Assembly (NCBI RefSeq): GCF_016904885.1
Contig: NZ_JADWYI010000001.1
Coordinates: 5,828,001 to 5,892,000 of the forward strand
Reading direction: 5' to 3'
Length of the DNA stretch: 64,000 nt
Source: Archangium primigenium
GTDB taxonomy: Bacteria; Myxococcota; Myxococcia; Myxococcales; Myxococcaceae
Below the pieces are notes generated by a model. The model had not been told where the DNA came from and searched no databases. It worked only from the letters and a program-made list of their open reading frames with translations. Made by a program: the position numbers and the translations under genes. How positions within the stretch are numbered: the stretch's first letter is position 1; the number at the start of each line of letters is the position of its first letter. Below are positions 10,816 through 18,648 of this stretch, in pieces.

Positions 10816-11337
10816 TCAGGGCCCGCGGGACAGGCGCTCGATGTACTCCGGGGGCAGGTCCGCGCTGCGGGCGCCTCGCACCAGGGCGTCGATGAAGCGC
10901 TGGCTCACCGGGCCATCCATCGAGGCGCGCCGCGGCGAGGTCACGAACGCCACGGCCTGCATCTCGTGGCCCTCCACGCGCACCCGCACCGCCCGCTCCA
11001 CACACATGCTCGTCACCGCCCCCTCCTTGTGCTGGATGATGGGCCAGTCCTTGCCGGGGATGTCGAACACCCGGCCGAACACCCGGGCGCCCGGGGCATC
11101 CGTGAGCCCCGCCACCCGCCCCCCCCACCAGCGCGAGGGGAAGTCGTAGACGAGGTCCACGTCCAGCGCCTCGGCCAGGCGGCTCTGGGGCAGCTCGAAG
11201 AAGTCGTAGCCGTGCTGGGCGCGCCACTCCTCGAAGGCGGCCCGGTCCAGGATGGTGGAGTAGGCGAAGTAGAGCTTGGAGGTGGCGGTGTCGGCCTGGC
11301 TCCGGGCCTTCATCACCTGATCGTAGTGCGAATCCAT
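10816..11337 (-). CDS. Gamma-glutamylcyclotransferase-like (AIG2/GGCT) family protein
   Basis: 173 residues starting at MDSHYDQVMKARSQ; the frame is open further upstream but that part is not protein-like. KLYFAYSTILDRAAFEEW replaces the usual FVYGTL substrate loop of GGCT-fold proteins. Later, YDFPSRWWGGRVAGLTDAPG and VFGRVFDIPGKDW match the barrel strands that normally contain the catalytic Glu region. These proteins cyclise gamma-glutamyl peptides or amines to 5-oxoproline, though many members have other roles. It lies between the PAS kinase and the GbsR-like gene on the same strand, 50 bp after the regulator. The fold call is fairly confident; the activity is not. Confidence 0.65.
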   Translation of the reverse strand: MDSHYDQVMKARSQADTATSKLYFAYSTILDRAAFEEWRAQHGYDFFELPQSRLAEALDVDLVYDFPSRWWGGRVAGLTDAPGARVFGRVFDIPGKDWPIIQHKEGAVTSMCVERAVRVRVEGHEMQAVAFVTSPRRASMDGPVSQRFIDALVRGARSADLPPEYIERLSRGP

Positions 11338-11387
11338 GGGGGTGGGACTCCTCGGCCCCCAGGGGGGGCCGGTGTGGCGGACCCCGG

Positions 11388-11966
11388 TCAGGAGTGGTGG
11401 GAGTCCTCGAGCAGGGTGCCGAGGATGCCGCCCACGTCCAGACGGGCCGTCTTGATGAACAACCGCAGCGCGCGCTCCACGTGCTCGGCGAGCGTGGCCA
11501 TCTTCTCCAGGCGCCGCAGGCGCTCGGCGGGCAGCCCCGGGTGCACGAGCGCCAGCCGCCGCGCCTCGCCCAGGTCCGCGCGGATGCGCGAGATGAAGGC
11601 CGCCTCGCGATCCTCCACCACATGGGACACCATGCGGATGAGATCCGTCTCGGCCGCGTAACGCCACGCGTTATCCAGGGGCGAGCGCACGCGCCGCACC
11701 ACGCCCCAGCGCTCCAGGTCGCGCAGGAGCATGGACACGCCGCCCTTGGACAGCACCAGCTCGCGCTCCAGCTCGGCGGCCGTCAGGGGCTCGCCGCGCA
11801 GGTACAACAGGGCCCAGACGCGGCCCTGGTTGCGCTTGAAGCCCCAGAACTCGATGACATGGCCCACCGCGTCGGTGGCGATGGCCTCCCAGGGAGCGAG
11901 CGGCCCCAGCTCCCCGGCGTCCTGGGGCGGGGCACCCACGCCAGGCGTCCACAGGTAGCCCTTCAC
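11388..11966 (-). CDS. GbsR/MarR-family transcriptional regulator
   Basis: 192 residues. The winged helix-turn-helix spans about residues 45-110: RNQGRVWALLYLRGEPLTA, LSKGGVSMLLRDLERWGVV (recognition helix) and VRSPLDNAWRYAAETDL (wing). This layout is typical of GbsR-type MarR relatives, which usually repress neighbouring osmolyte or membrane genes. The C-terminal half is helical and probably forms the dimer. Its ATG overlaps the stop of the polyprenyl synthetase gene by 4 bp, so the two proteins are likely translationally coupled. The regulator may sense an isoprenoid, membrane or osmotic signal, but this is inference from position only. Confidence 0.83.
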   Translation of the reverse strand: MKGYLWTPGVGAPPQDAGELGPLAPWEAIATDAVGHVIEFWGFKRNQGRVWALLYLRGEPLTAAELERELVLSKGGVSMLLRDLERWGVVRRVRSPLDNAWRYAAETDLIRMVSHVVEDREAAFISRIRADLGEARRLALVHPGLPAERLRRLEKMATLAEHVERALRLFIKTARLDVGGILGTLLEDSHHS

Positions 11967-12961
11967 GCGGCGCGGCTCCGGGCCTGGGCGGCGATGCCCG
12001 CGGACAGTTGGTGGGCCCAGTCCACCAGCTCGCGGCCCATGCCCTGGTGCGCGTAGGGGCCGAGCGCCTCCAGGGCACCCTGGATTTCCTGGTTCATGCG
12101 CTCGATGGCGCGCGGCACCGCGTCCGTGGCCTCGATGGCGTCCCCCAGGGCGCGCGTGCGCTCGGGGTTGACGGTGGTGAAGGCCCAGGCGTCCTTGAGC
12201 TTGGCGCGCAGCGAGCGATCACTGCCCACCGCCAGGAGGATGGGCAAGGAGGGCGTGCCCGAGAGCATGTCCGCGTAGCGCGGCTTGCCGGGATCCGTGC
12301 CGAGCACGTCCCGGATGTCGTCGGCGATCTGGAAGGCCACGCCCAGCCGGCGGCCGAAGAGATCGAAGCGCCCGGCGGCCTCGGGCTGGCCGGCGAGCGT
12401 GGCGGCGGCGCTGCCACACCAGCCGAAGAGCGAGCCCGTCTTGCCCTCGGCGATGTAGCGCAGGCGCTCCAGGGACAGGTCCAGGTTGCCGCGCGCCTCC
12501 ACCTCGGCGATGGCCGCGCGCGTCATCTCCGTCACCACCGCGAGCGCGCTCTGGCCCAGGCGCGCGTCCAGCTCGGCGAGGCGCAGGAGCGCGGTGGACA
12601 GGATGAGGTCGCCGCTCATCACCGCGACGATGTTGCCCCAGCGGGCGTTCACCGTGGGCCGGGCGCGGCGGTACATGCCGGCGTCCACCACGTCGTCGTG
12701 CAGGAGGCTGGAGGCGTGGATCATCTCCGCGGCCACCGCCACGTCCACCAGCCGCTCGGACGGCACCCCCAGGGCGCCCCCGAACAGGCGCACCAGCAGG
12801 GGCCGGGCCCGCTTGCCGCCCGCGCCCAGGCAGAGATGACGCGCCGCTTCCATCAACGTGTCGCCCTGGCAGTCCGGGCCCACGTTCCCGTCCACGAGCA
12901 TCCCGCCCAGCCGCTGCTCCACACTCCCCAGAAAGCTCGACAACTCCAGCGCCAGATCCAT
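11963..12961 (-). CDS. Polyprenyl synthetase family protein (E-isoprenyl diphosphate synthase)
   Basis: 332 residues. It has both aspartate-rich motifs of trans-prenyltransferases: LLHDDVVDAGMYRRARPTVN (first DDxxD) and FQIADDIRDVLG (second). GGKRARPLLVRL binds diphosphate. The enzyme elongates allylic diphosphates with isopentenyl diphosphate; chain length (for example the octaprenyl side chain of menaquinone) cannot be decided, although the small residues before the first motif (MIHASSLLHDD) allow a long product. The ATG at 12961 was chosen because AAGGAG lies 11 bases upstream; longer readings have no start signal. It overlaps the downstream GbsR-like gene by 4 bp. Confidence 0.9.
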   Translation of the reverse strand: MDLALELSSFLGSVEQRLGGMLVDGNVGPDCQGDTLMEAARHLCLGAGGKRARPLLVRLFGGALGVPSERLVDVAVAAEMIHASSLLHDDVVDAGMYRRARPTVNARWGNIVAVMSGDLILSTALLRLAELDARLGQSALAVVTEMTRAAIAEVEARGNLDLSLERLRYIAEGKTGSLFGWCGSAAATLAGQPEAAGRFDLFGRRLGVAFQIADDIRDVLGTDPGKPRYADMLSGTPSLPILLAVGSDRSLRAKLKDAWAFTTVNPERTRALGDAIEATDAVPRAIERMNQEIQGALEALGPYAHQGMGRELVDWAHQLSAGIAAQARSRAA

Positions 12962-13182
12962 CGTGCCCTGCTCCTTCACGGAGCGTTCATATAGTTCAAG
13001 ACCTCGTGAACCGCACTTCCTTCGTAGAAGGGCGACCACCGGGGGCCATGAGGAAGACACTCGGGGGGCCCCGCGGGGCCCACAAGGGCCTGGACGGGGA
13101 GCGGGCGGGCCTGGGAGGTCGGATGGAGTAGGCGCGGGGTGTCGGATAGACAAAGGACCCCCTCCGTCCCCCTGGGAGAAGC

Positions 13183-14703
13183 GTGTCCCTCGCCCGGCTG
13201 CACCGCCACGTCCTGCGCAGTTTCACCCACCTGTCCTCCGCCGTGCCCATCTTCCGCCCGGGCACGGCCACCCCGCTGTTGGGCGCGCCCACGGCGAGCA
13301 CCACGGCGGCGGCGCCCACGGGGCGCGACGAGCGGCGGACCCTGCGCGGCTCCCTGCGGGCCTCGGTGGGCGAGGGCATGGTGGCCGAGGTCTTCACCGC
13401 GTGCGCGGGCTCCACCGCCCTCACCGCCTGGGCGCTGGCGCTCAAGCTGAGCCCCTTCCTGGTGGGGGTGATGACGGCGCTGCCCTTCTTCTCCCAATTC
13501 ATCCAGTTCCCCGCGGCGTGGCTCACGTCCACGCTGGGCCACCGGCGGGTGGCACTCGGCGTGGTGCTCCTGTCACGCCAGGTGATGTGGCCGCTGGTGC
13601 TGCTGCCCTGGCTGCCCCTGTCGCTGGAGGGTCAGCAGCGGGTGCTGGTGGGGGTGGCGGCGGTGTCGGCGGTGCTCGGCGTGGTGGGCAACAACGCGTG
13701 GGTGGCGTGGATGGGCGAGCTGGTGCCGGAGTCCATCCGGGGCCGCTTCTTCGGGCGGCGCACGGCGCTGTGCACGCTGGGCAACATCGTGGCCTCGCTC
13801 ACCACGGGCGTGGTGATGGACCGGCTGCGCTCGCCCGAGGGCTTGAGCCCGGCCTTGCCGCTGCTCGCGGCGGTGGCGTGCGTGGCGGGCGCGGTGTGCA
13901 CGGTGCTCATGGCGCGCCAGCATGATCCCGCGCCGCCGGGGCGCGAGCGGGCGAAGCTGGACTTCCGCGTGGCGCTGCTGCCGCTCAAGGATGACCGGGC
14001 GCGCCGGGTGCTCACCTACCAGATGGTGTGGAACGCGGCGGTGGGCCTGTCCGCGCCCTTCTTCACCTTCTACATGCTGCACAACCTGCGGATGAGCTTC
14101 CTGCTCATGTCCGTGCAGCTCGCGGCGCTGGCCGGGGTGCGCATGCTGACGGCGCCCTTGTGGGGCAAGCTCATCGACCGGGTGGGCGCCCAGCCCGTGG
14201 TGCTGGCGTGCTCGCTGGGCATCGGCTTCCTGCCGCTCGTGTGGCTCTTCCCCTCCCCCACCTTCCTCTGGCCGCTGGTGGCGGACGCGCTGCTGGCCGG
14301 CGTGCTGTGGTCCGGCCACAACCTGGCCATCTTCGCGCTGCCCCTGTCGGTGGCCCCGCGCAAGGGCCGGCCCTTCTACCTGGCGGCCTTCTCCACCGCG
14401 GGCGGCCTCGCCTACGCGCTGGCCTCGTCGCTGGGCGGCGGCCTCGCCAGCCTCCTGCCCACGACGTTCACCGTCGGGGGCCACCTGTGGGACAACTTCC
14501 AGGTGCTCTTCCTGCTGTCGGGCCTGGCGCGCATCGCGGCGGCCTTCCTCGCCGTGCGCATCATCGAGCCCGGTGTGCGCACCGCGCGCTCGCTCGGGGA
14601 GCTGGTGGCGCTGCTCCAGCCACCCCGGAGCGCCCCCGCCCTGGAGCGCGCCCCCGCGCCGAGCCCCCTCGTGGAGCCCCTGCCCGCGCGCGCCGAGGGC
14701 TGA
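13183..14703 (+). CDS. MFS transporter; its 3' end is duplicated downstream
   Basis: 506 residues with about 12 hydrophobic segments from residue 60 on, after a polar N-terminal tail. EMVAEVFTACAGSTALTAWAL-like helix 1, a GRFFGRRTALCTLGNIV loop and WSGHNLAIFALPLSVAPRKGR match the major facilitator fold. The inner-membrane substrate is unknown. Translation probably starts at GTG 13183, preceded by GGGAGAAGC. The gene is divergent from the polyprenyl synthetase, across 221 bp that must hold both promoters. The last 44 codons plus the stop are repeated almost perfectly at 18452-18588, so this gene is the target site of the following island. Confidence 0.87.
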   Translation: MSLARLHRHVLRSFTHLSSAVPIFRPGTATPLLGAPTASTTAAAPTGRDERRTLRGSLRASVGEGMVAEVFTACAGSTALTAWALALKLSPFLVGVMTALPFFSQFIQFPAAWLTSTLGHRRVALGVVLLSRQVMWPLVLLPWLPLSLEGQQRVLVGVAAVSAVLGVVGNNAWVAWMGELVPESIRGRFFGRRTALCTLGNIVASLTTGVVMDRLRSPEGLSPALPLLAAVACVAGAVCTVLMARQHDPAPPGRERAKLDFRVALLPLKDDRARRVLTYQMVWNAAVGLSAPFFTFYMLHNLRMSFLLMSVQLAALAGVRMLTAPLWGKLIDRVGAQPVVLACSLGIGFLPLVWLFPSPTFLWPLVADALLAGVLWSGHNLAIFALPLSVAPRKGRPFYLAAFSTAGGLAYALASSLGGGLASLLPTTFTVGGHLWDNFQVLFLLSGLARIAAAFLAVRIIEPGVRTARSLGELVALLQPPRSAPALERAPAPSPLVEPLPARAEG

Positions 14704-14704
14704 G
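14568..14704 (+). repeat. 137-bp direct repeat, copy 1 (3' end of the MFS gene)
   Basis: This is the coding end of the MFS transporter, including its TGA. The same 137 bases recur at 18452-18588, offset by 3,884 bp, with only two differences (at 14574 T/C and at 14651 C/T). The match breaks off at the base before and the base after these limits. The two copies bracket the island. Confidence 0.95.
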
Positions 14705-14725
14705 GGGTTGTCCGAGAGAAGCCTT

Positions 14726-15337
14726 CTACAGGACGACCCCGGGCGCCCCCGCGAGGGCCGCGCGCAGCGCCTCGACGGTCGTGTCGCTCTTCCTGGCAAC
14801 GGTCGGCGCGTGCCAGACCGACGCGACCGTGCCCTCGGGCGGATCGCTCACCGTCCTGATCACCGAATCGAAGGACCCAGGCCACGCCCGCCGAGCCATC
14901 TCCGCCGCGTGTCGGCGTGCGTCCAGGAAGGTGAAGCAAGGCCAGAGCGGTAGTCGAATGGTGCTCAGGTCGCAGTTGAAAAACCGGCAGCCATTGAGGT
15001 GGGCCTCGGAGAAGTCGCAGTCCTCGACCCCTCCCGCCTTTTCCCTGTCGAACAGGTCCGCGCGGAAACCGAAGTCGTTTCCGCTGAAGCCGCCCTTGAA
15101 ATGGCATCCCTTCAGCTCCATCGGTGCCCACGACACGCCCTTCGCTTGGAGGGTGCAGTCGATGAATTGGCCGGACATGGGGACCAGCGAGCGCCCAGTC
15201 GCGCTGATCACGACGGTGCAGTCACGCAGTGTGAGGTCGGGACCGAGCCAGTAGATCGGCCCCTCCGGGCCCGTGATGTCGACACCACGGCTGTTCCACG
15301 ACAGGCGCGGGAACCACTGCTTCATCTGGAGCTCCAC
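14726..15337 (-). CDS. Pentapeptide-repeat-like hypothetical protein (possible immunity protein)
   Basis: 203 residues, soluble, no signal peptide. Spaced elements such as LTLRDCTVV, GQFIDCTLQ, MELKGCHFKGG, GGVEDCDFSEAHLNGCRFFN and CDLSTIRL give an irregular right-handed beta-helix pattern like pentapeptide repeats, in about residues 35-130, followed by a helical C-terminus. It starts 18 bp after the stop of the small frameshifted gene on the same strand, the usual order of toxin then immunity in polymorphic toxin loci. It is convergent with the MFS gene. No function can be assigned from sequence; the immunity role is suggested only by order, island location and lower GC. Confidence 0.6.
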   Translation of the reverse strand: MELQMKQWFPRLSWNSRGVDITGPEGPIYWLGPDLTLRDCTVVISATGRSLVPMSGQFIDCTLQAKGVSWAPMELKGCHFKGGFSGNDFGFRADLFDREKAGGVEDCDFSEAHLNGCRFFNCDLSTIRLPLWPCFTFLDARRHAAEMARRAWPGSFDSVIRTVSDPPEGTVASVWHAPTVARKSDTTVEALRAALAGAPGVVL

Positions 15338-15355
15338 CCACCGCCCGCGTGCCTG

Positions 15356-15683
15356 TCACTCCAGGAGATTCGCGCGGTGCTTGAGACCGCGACGTCGCAC
15401 GGCGTCGATGGCCCCGCGCTCCTCGTCCCTCAAAAACGCCTCGGACCACTTCGCCGCCACCTCCTTCACGGCCGCCTGCGACTCGTCGCCCAGCCGGTCC
15501 TCGCCAGGAATGTCCTCGTAGCTCTTGCCGCGTGGGAGGTGCCACCGCGCCTCGGTGCCGAGGATGACCTGAGTGTTCCCCCCCGCGGTGCTGGATGGCC
15601 ACGGTGCCCGCGGGCCCTCCAGCGGCGCCCGAGCCGCCGCTTCTCGCCAGCACGTCGAGGGCAAAGGGCGCCTGCGCAGCCAT
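15356..15683 (-). pseudogene. Small gene broken by a frameshift in a seven-base homopolymer (possible toxin fragment)
   Basis: From ATG 15683 the frame reads MAAQAPFALDVLARSGGSG and continues to TVAIQHRGG. At the C7 run (15578-15584; G7 on the coding strand) the protein-like sequence moves to another frame, with NTQVILGTEARWHLPRGKSY through SEAFLRDEERGAIDAVRRRG to the stop at 15356. Joined, it would be about 108 residues, polar and without signal peptide. It is immediately upstream of the pentapeptide-like gene. Either the gene is a decayed toxin or toxin tip, or the run is a slippage switch or sequencing error. The translation of the two halves is clear; the identity is unknown. Confidence 0.55.
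15578..15584 (-). other. Homopolymer tract at the frameshift point
   Basis: Seven consecutive C on the plus strand (G on the coding strand). Adding or removing bases here would join the two protein-like halves of the small gene at 15356-15683. Such runs are prone to slippage and to sequencing error. Confidence 0.7.
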
Positions 15684-15769
15684 GAGTCCGTCGTGGCCAC
15701 GCAGCGCCGTCTTCTGCGCGTTGTTCGTGTCCTTCCGGGTGTGTACGCTCTCAGTAACAAGGGGGAGCC

Positions 15770-17194
15770 ATGCCGAACGCGTTCGAGTGTCAACGCTGTA
15801 AGCGCCAGTTCCAGAATGGGTCGCAGATCTGCCCCTTCGGTCCGGGTCACGTCGTGGTTCGGATCCAGGCGTCCCAGCCACGGGTCCTCTCGGCCCGCAG
15901 TCAGCTTGCGTCGAAGACGCTGGCGCTGAAGACGGAGGGCGCGGGCACTCCGTCCGATGACGCTCCACTGGCTCCGGGAGACTGGACGGAGCGCGATCGA
16001 GAGGAGTGCACCCAGCGCTGGCAAGACGCCTGCCTCTACAACCTGAACGCGAACAACTTCCGCCGCTACACCCGCATCATCGAGCGGCGGGACTTCTACT
16101 ACTGGTTCTACCGATACACGGCCCGCCGCGACTACCAGACGAGATGGGCCCTCGCGGCGGCAATCGTGGCCACGGGCGCCCATGAGGTCGCCATCATGAA
16201 CCCGGGCCTGGAAGACCTGGGTCGTATGGCCCGCACCGTCAGCAACGAACTCCAAGCGATGATGCGCGAGGGCAATCAAGTCATCTTCGACAACGTCTTT
16301 CCCAAGCTGCGCCTTCTCTCAAGACAGCGGCTCCGGGGACAGCCCGCCTTCAACTGGGACATGCAGACGCTCTCCGATGAGCAGACCCTCATCCAGCCGC
16401 TCTATCGGGGGGTGTCGCAGGCCGCGCGCGAGCAGCTCAATCAGATTGCCCGCTTGCAGGGATTGCCCGGGGCCGTCGCGAGAATCTCGCCCAGCGCGGT
16501 CGTGAGGGACGAGCCCCCCTACATCCGGGGAGGCCGTGTTCCCGCCTTCGCGGGGATCTCGCTCACGTCCATTGATGCGCGATGGCATTATGGGATGACA
16601 CTGGGCGATCGCTTCACCCCGGGTGGGACGGGCTACGCTCCCTTGAGGCACAGGCGCCCGCCCACCTCCGCCAGCTACGTGACGGGTGCGGAACTCGCCC
16701 TGGTGCGCACCCGCCCCAACCTTCACCGGCTGGATGCCGCGCTCGATGGTGCCTCCGTGGGCGCGGAGTGGCTCAGGCGAGAAGTGGAGGCGATCTTGAG
16801 GCGGTTGACGCCTGCCGAGCAGGCCGAGATCCTCCGTGACCGCAAGCCCGATGGAGGGCGCTACTCCGTTCATTGCCGCCTCGTTGGCTTTCGCACCATG
16901 TGCTCCGTGCTGGCCACGTGGCGCGTCAGCCTCGAGGCGCAGATGCGTTTCTTGAGTGCGCACATCGGCGGAGAGAACAATGGTCCCTGGATTGACATGT
17001 CTTACAGTGACCTCGCCCCCATCATCCGCCTGTTCTCCCAGGCCGAGAAGAACCGGCTTCACACGCAGGAGTGGCAGCGGGTATTCACCCTCGTCTGCGA
17101 CGACAGCGGCATGCGCGACGCCGTCAGGGACCTGGGCCTGCCGGAGCCCTTGCGGACCCGGTGGCTCATGAACGAGGAACGTTGGTTTCATTGA
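15770..17194 (+). CDS. Unknown protein with an N-terminal zinc-ribbon-like motif
   Basis: 474 residues. The N-terminus FECQRCKRQFQNGSQICPFG has a Cys-x2-Cys pair and a third Cys, like half of a zinc ribbon. After a linker (residues 30-75) comes a Tyr/Arg-rich helical region, NFRRYTRIIERRDFYYWFYR, then ALAAAIVATGAHEVAIMNPG and a long domain with WHYGMTLGDRFTPGG and RYSVHCRLVGFRTMCSVLA. No signal peptide or transmembrane helix is convincing. I do not recognise the family. The DFYYWFY-type helix recalls proteins of contractile-injection loci, but that is a weak impression. GC is lower than in the flanks. The next gene follows after 5 bp, suggesting an operon. Confidence 0.75.
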   Translation: MPNAFECQRCKRQFQNGSQICPFGPGHVVVRIQASQPRVLSARSQLASKTLALKTEGAGTPSDDAPLAPGDWTERDREECTQRWQDACLYNLNANNFRRYTRIIERRDFYYWFYRYTARRDYQTRWALAAAIVATGAHEVAIMNPGLEDLGRMARTVSNELQAMMREGNQVIFDNVFPKLRLLSRQRLRGQPAFNWDMQTLSDEQTLIQPLYRGVSQAAREQLNQIARLQGLPGAVARISPSAVVRDEPPYIRGGRVPAFAGISLTSIDARWHYGMTLGDRFTPGGTGYAPLRHRRPPTSASYVTGAELALVRTRPNLHRLDAALDGASVGAEWLRREVEAILRRLTPAEQAEILRDRKPDGGRYSVHCRLVGFRTMCSVLATWRVSLEAQMRFLSAHIGGENNGPWIDMSYSDLAPIIRLFSQAEKNRLHTQEWQRVFTLVCDDSGMRDAVRDLGLPEPLRTRWLMNEERWFH

Positions 17195-17199
17195 ACGGG

Positions 17200-18450
17200 A
17201 TGAATTCTCGGGACGGCACCCGGCGTGGGCCTGGCTGGCGCGCGGGACTGGTGCTGGGACTGCTCGTGCTCACGGCCTTCCTCGTCTACCTGTATCGGGC
17301 GGAGCTCTTCATCCTCCTCGTGTTGGGGCGGAGTGACATGGACTGGGTCCAGCAGGTCGAGCGGGAGAACAGCACGGGTCATGAGTCGGCCGAGGGCGTC
17401 GTCGCGACGGCGGACGGCTTCTGCGTGTTCGGCCACACCAACTCCCGGCGCCCCGGCGTCGATCAGGCCTGGGTGCTTCGATTCGGGATGGCTCCACCCC
17501 CTCGCTGGGAACGGACCTATGGGGCGGGAGAACGCGTCACGGGGACGTTGTCCCGTGCCATGGCGTCCCTGCCGGGAGGTGGGTTCATCGTCGTTGGAGA
17601 GCAGGAGTCGGTCGGCAGGCTGTTCCTGGGCTGGCTCCTCGCGCTCTCGCCCGAAGGGGAGGTGCTCTGGGAGCGGACCCTGGGGCTCGCCGAGGGGAGT
17701 GCGCTCCAGGCCGTCGCGGTGCTCGAGGATGGTTCCATCGTCGCGGGGGGCTCCCAGTCACGGGAGGGCTGGGTGGTGCGGGTGGATTCGCGGGGGGAGG
17801 TGCTCTGGGACGTGCAACTGCCCCAACTCGAGCGTGTCACCGCCCTGGTGGCCCTCCCGGCGCAGCGTGTGGCCGTCCTGGGCACGGCGGAGACCAGCAG
17901 CGTGGCATTGGGCGTCTCGAGGCTGTTCCTGCTGGAGTCCGACGGCCGGGTCACCGCCGAGAAGCGCTTCCCGGAGGGCGTCCAGGGGGAGCTGGTCTCG
18001 ATGGCCCTCCTCCCCGAGGGAGGACTCATCGCGACGGGTCGCCAGCGCCAGTCGGCTCCGGACGACGATCGGCTCTGGGTGGTTCGCATGGACCCGCGAG
18101 GGGAGCTTCTCTGGGAGTACCTCCCGGAAGGCACGTCTGACGAGGCAGGTCTTGCCATCACCGCCCTCCCCGATGGGGGCGCGGTCGTGCTTGGGTACAA
18201 CTGGAAGGAGATGCTGGTTGATCGGGAGGCCAAGGTGTGGCGCTTCTCCGCGGATGGACGCTTGGTGTGGCAGCAGTCCTACGGGGGGGCCAAGGAAGAT
18301 CTGGGAACTGGCATCGCCCGCCTGGCGGACGAGAGCCTCGTGGTCGTGGGGATGACGACCTCTCAGGGCGCGGGCAAGACGGACCTGTGGACCTTCGGGC
18401 TCTCCCCCGAGGGACAGCTCCTCTGGGAGGAGACATTCGGGGCAAAGTAA
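17200..18450 (+). CDS. Membrane-anchored beta-propeller-like (PQQ/Delta-60-type repeat) protein
   Basis: 416 residues from ATG 17200; a TTG at 17191 overlapping the upstream stop is a possible alternative. Residues about 14-34 (AGLVLGLLVLTAFLVYLYRA) form one transmembrane anchor. From residue 50 on there are repeated units of about 48-50 residues with the pattern G-x-V/A-x-G...W-V-x-R-x-D-x-x-G-E-x-L-W, for example GWVVRVDSRGEVLWDVQL and LWVVRMDPRGELLWEYLP, which predicts a seven- or eight-bladed propeller outside the membrane. It ends immediately before the second copy of the MFS 3' end, 1 bp away. It is probably co-transcribed with the zinc-ribbon-like gene; ligand unknown. Confidence 0.78.
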   Translation: MNSRDGTRRGPGWRAGLVLGLLVLTAFLVYLYRAELFILLVLGRSDMDWVQQVERENSTGHESAEGVVATADGFCVFGHTNSRRPGVDQAWVLRFGMAPPPRWERTYGAGERVTGTLSRAMASLPGGGFIVVGEQESVGRLFLGWLLALSPEGEVLWERTLGLAEGSALQAVAVLEDGSIVAGGSQSREGWVVRVDSRGEVLWDVQLPQLERVTALVALPAQRVAVLGTAETSSVALGVSRLFLLESDGRVTAEKRFPEGVQGELVSMALLPEGGLIATGRQRQSAPDDDRLWVVRMDPRGELLWEYLPEGTSDEAGLAITALPDGGAVVLGYNWKEMLVDREAKVWRFSADGRLVWQQSYGGAKEDLGTGIARLADESLVVVGMTTSQGAGKTDLWTFGLSPEGQLLWEETFGAK

Positions 18451-18451
18451 G

Positions 18452-18588
18452 GCCCGGCGTGCGCACCGCGCGCTCGCTCGGGGAGCTGGTGGCGCTGCTC
18501 CAGCCACCCCGGAGCGCCCCCGCCCTGGAGCGCGTCCCCGCGCCGAGCCCCCTCGTGGAGCCCCTGCCCGCGCGCGCCGAGGGCTGAG
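18452..18588 (+). repeat. 137-bp direct repeat, copy 2
   Basis: Second copy of the MFS transporter 3' end, stop codon included (TGA 18585-18587). It has two differences from 14568-14704 and would translate to the same last 44 residues with one Ala-to-Val change. It has no gene body of its own, so it is an attachment-site-like or recombination scar. It starts one base after the stop of the propeller-like gene. Confidence 0.95.
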
Positions 18589-18648
18589 TTTGCCTTCGTC
18601 GTCGCCAAACGGGTAAATCCCGCCTTCTCTACTTCTCAGGAGGCGGGT

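Larger units (their letters stand above)
14705..18451. mobile_element. Putative toxin/immunity-like island bracketed by direct repeats
   Basis: A 3.75 kb block between the two copies of the MFS 3' end. It holds a pentapeptide-like protein and a broken small gene on the minus strand, and a zinc-ribbon-like protein and a membrane-anchored propeller-like protein on the plus strand. By eye its first three genes have lower GC and less extreme third-position bias than the flanks, which fits acquisition. No integrase, transposase or inverted terminal repeats are present. The arrangement looks like an integration that regenerated the target gene's 3' end, or a recombination between duplicated ends. 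That it is mobile is inference from the repeats. Confidence 0.6.

Noticed and set aside
14705-18451. Classical integrative element or prophage
   Set aside because: No integrase, excisionase, transposase or phage structural gene is visible; only the flanking direct repeats support mobility.
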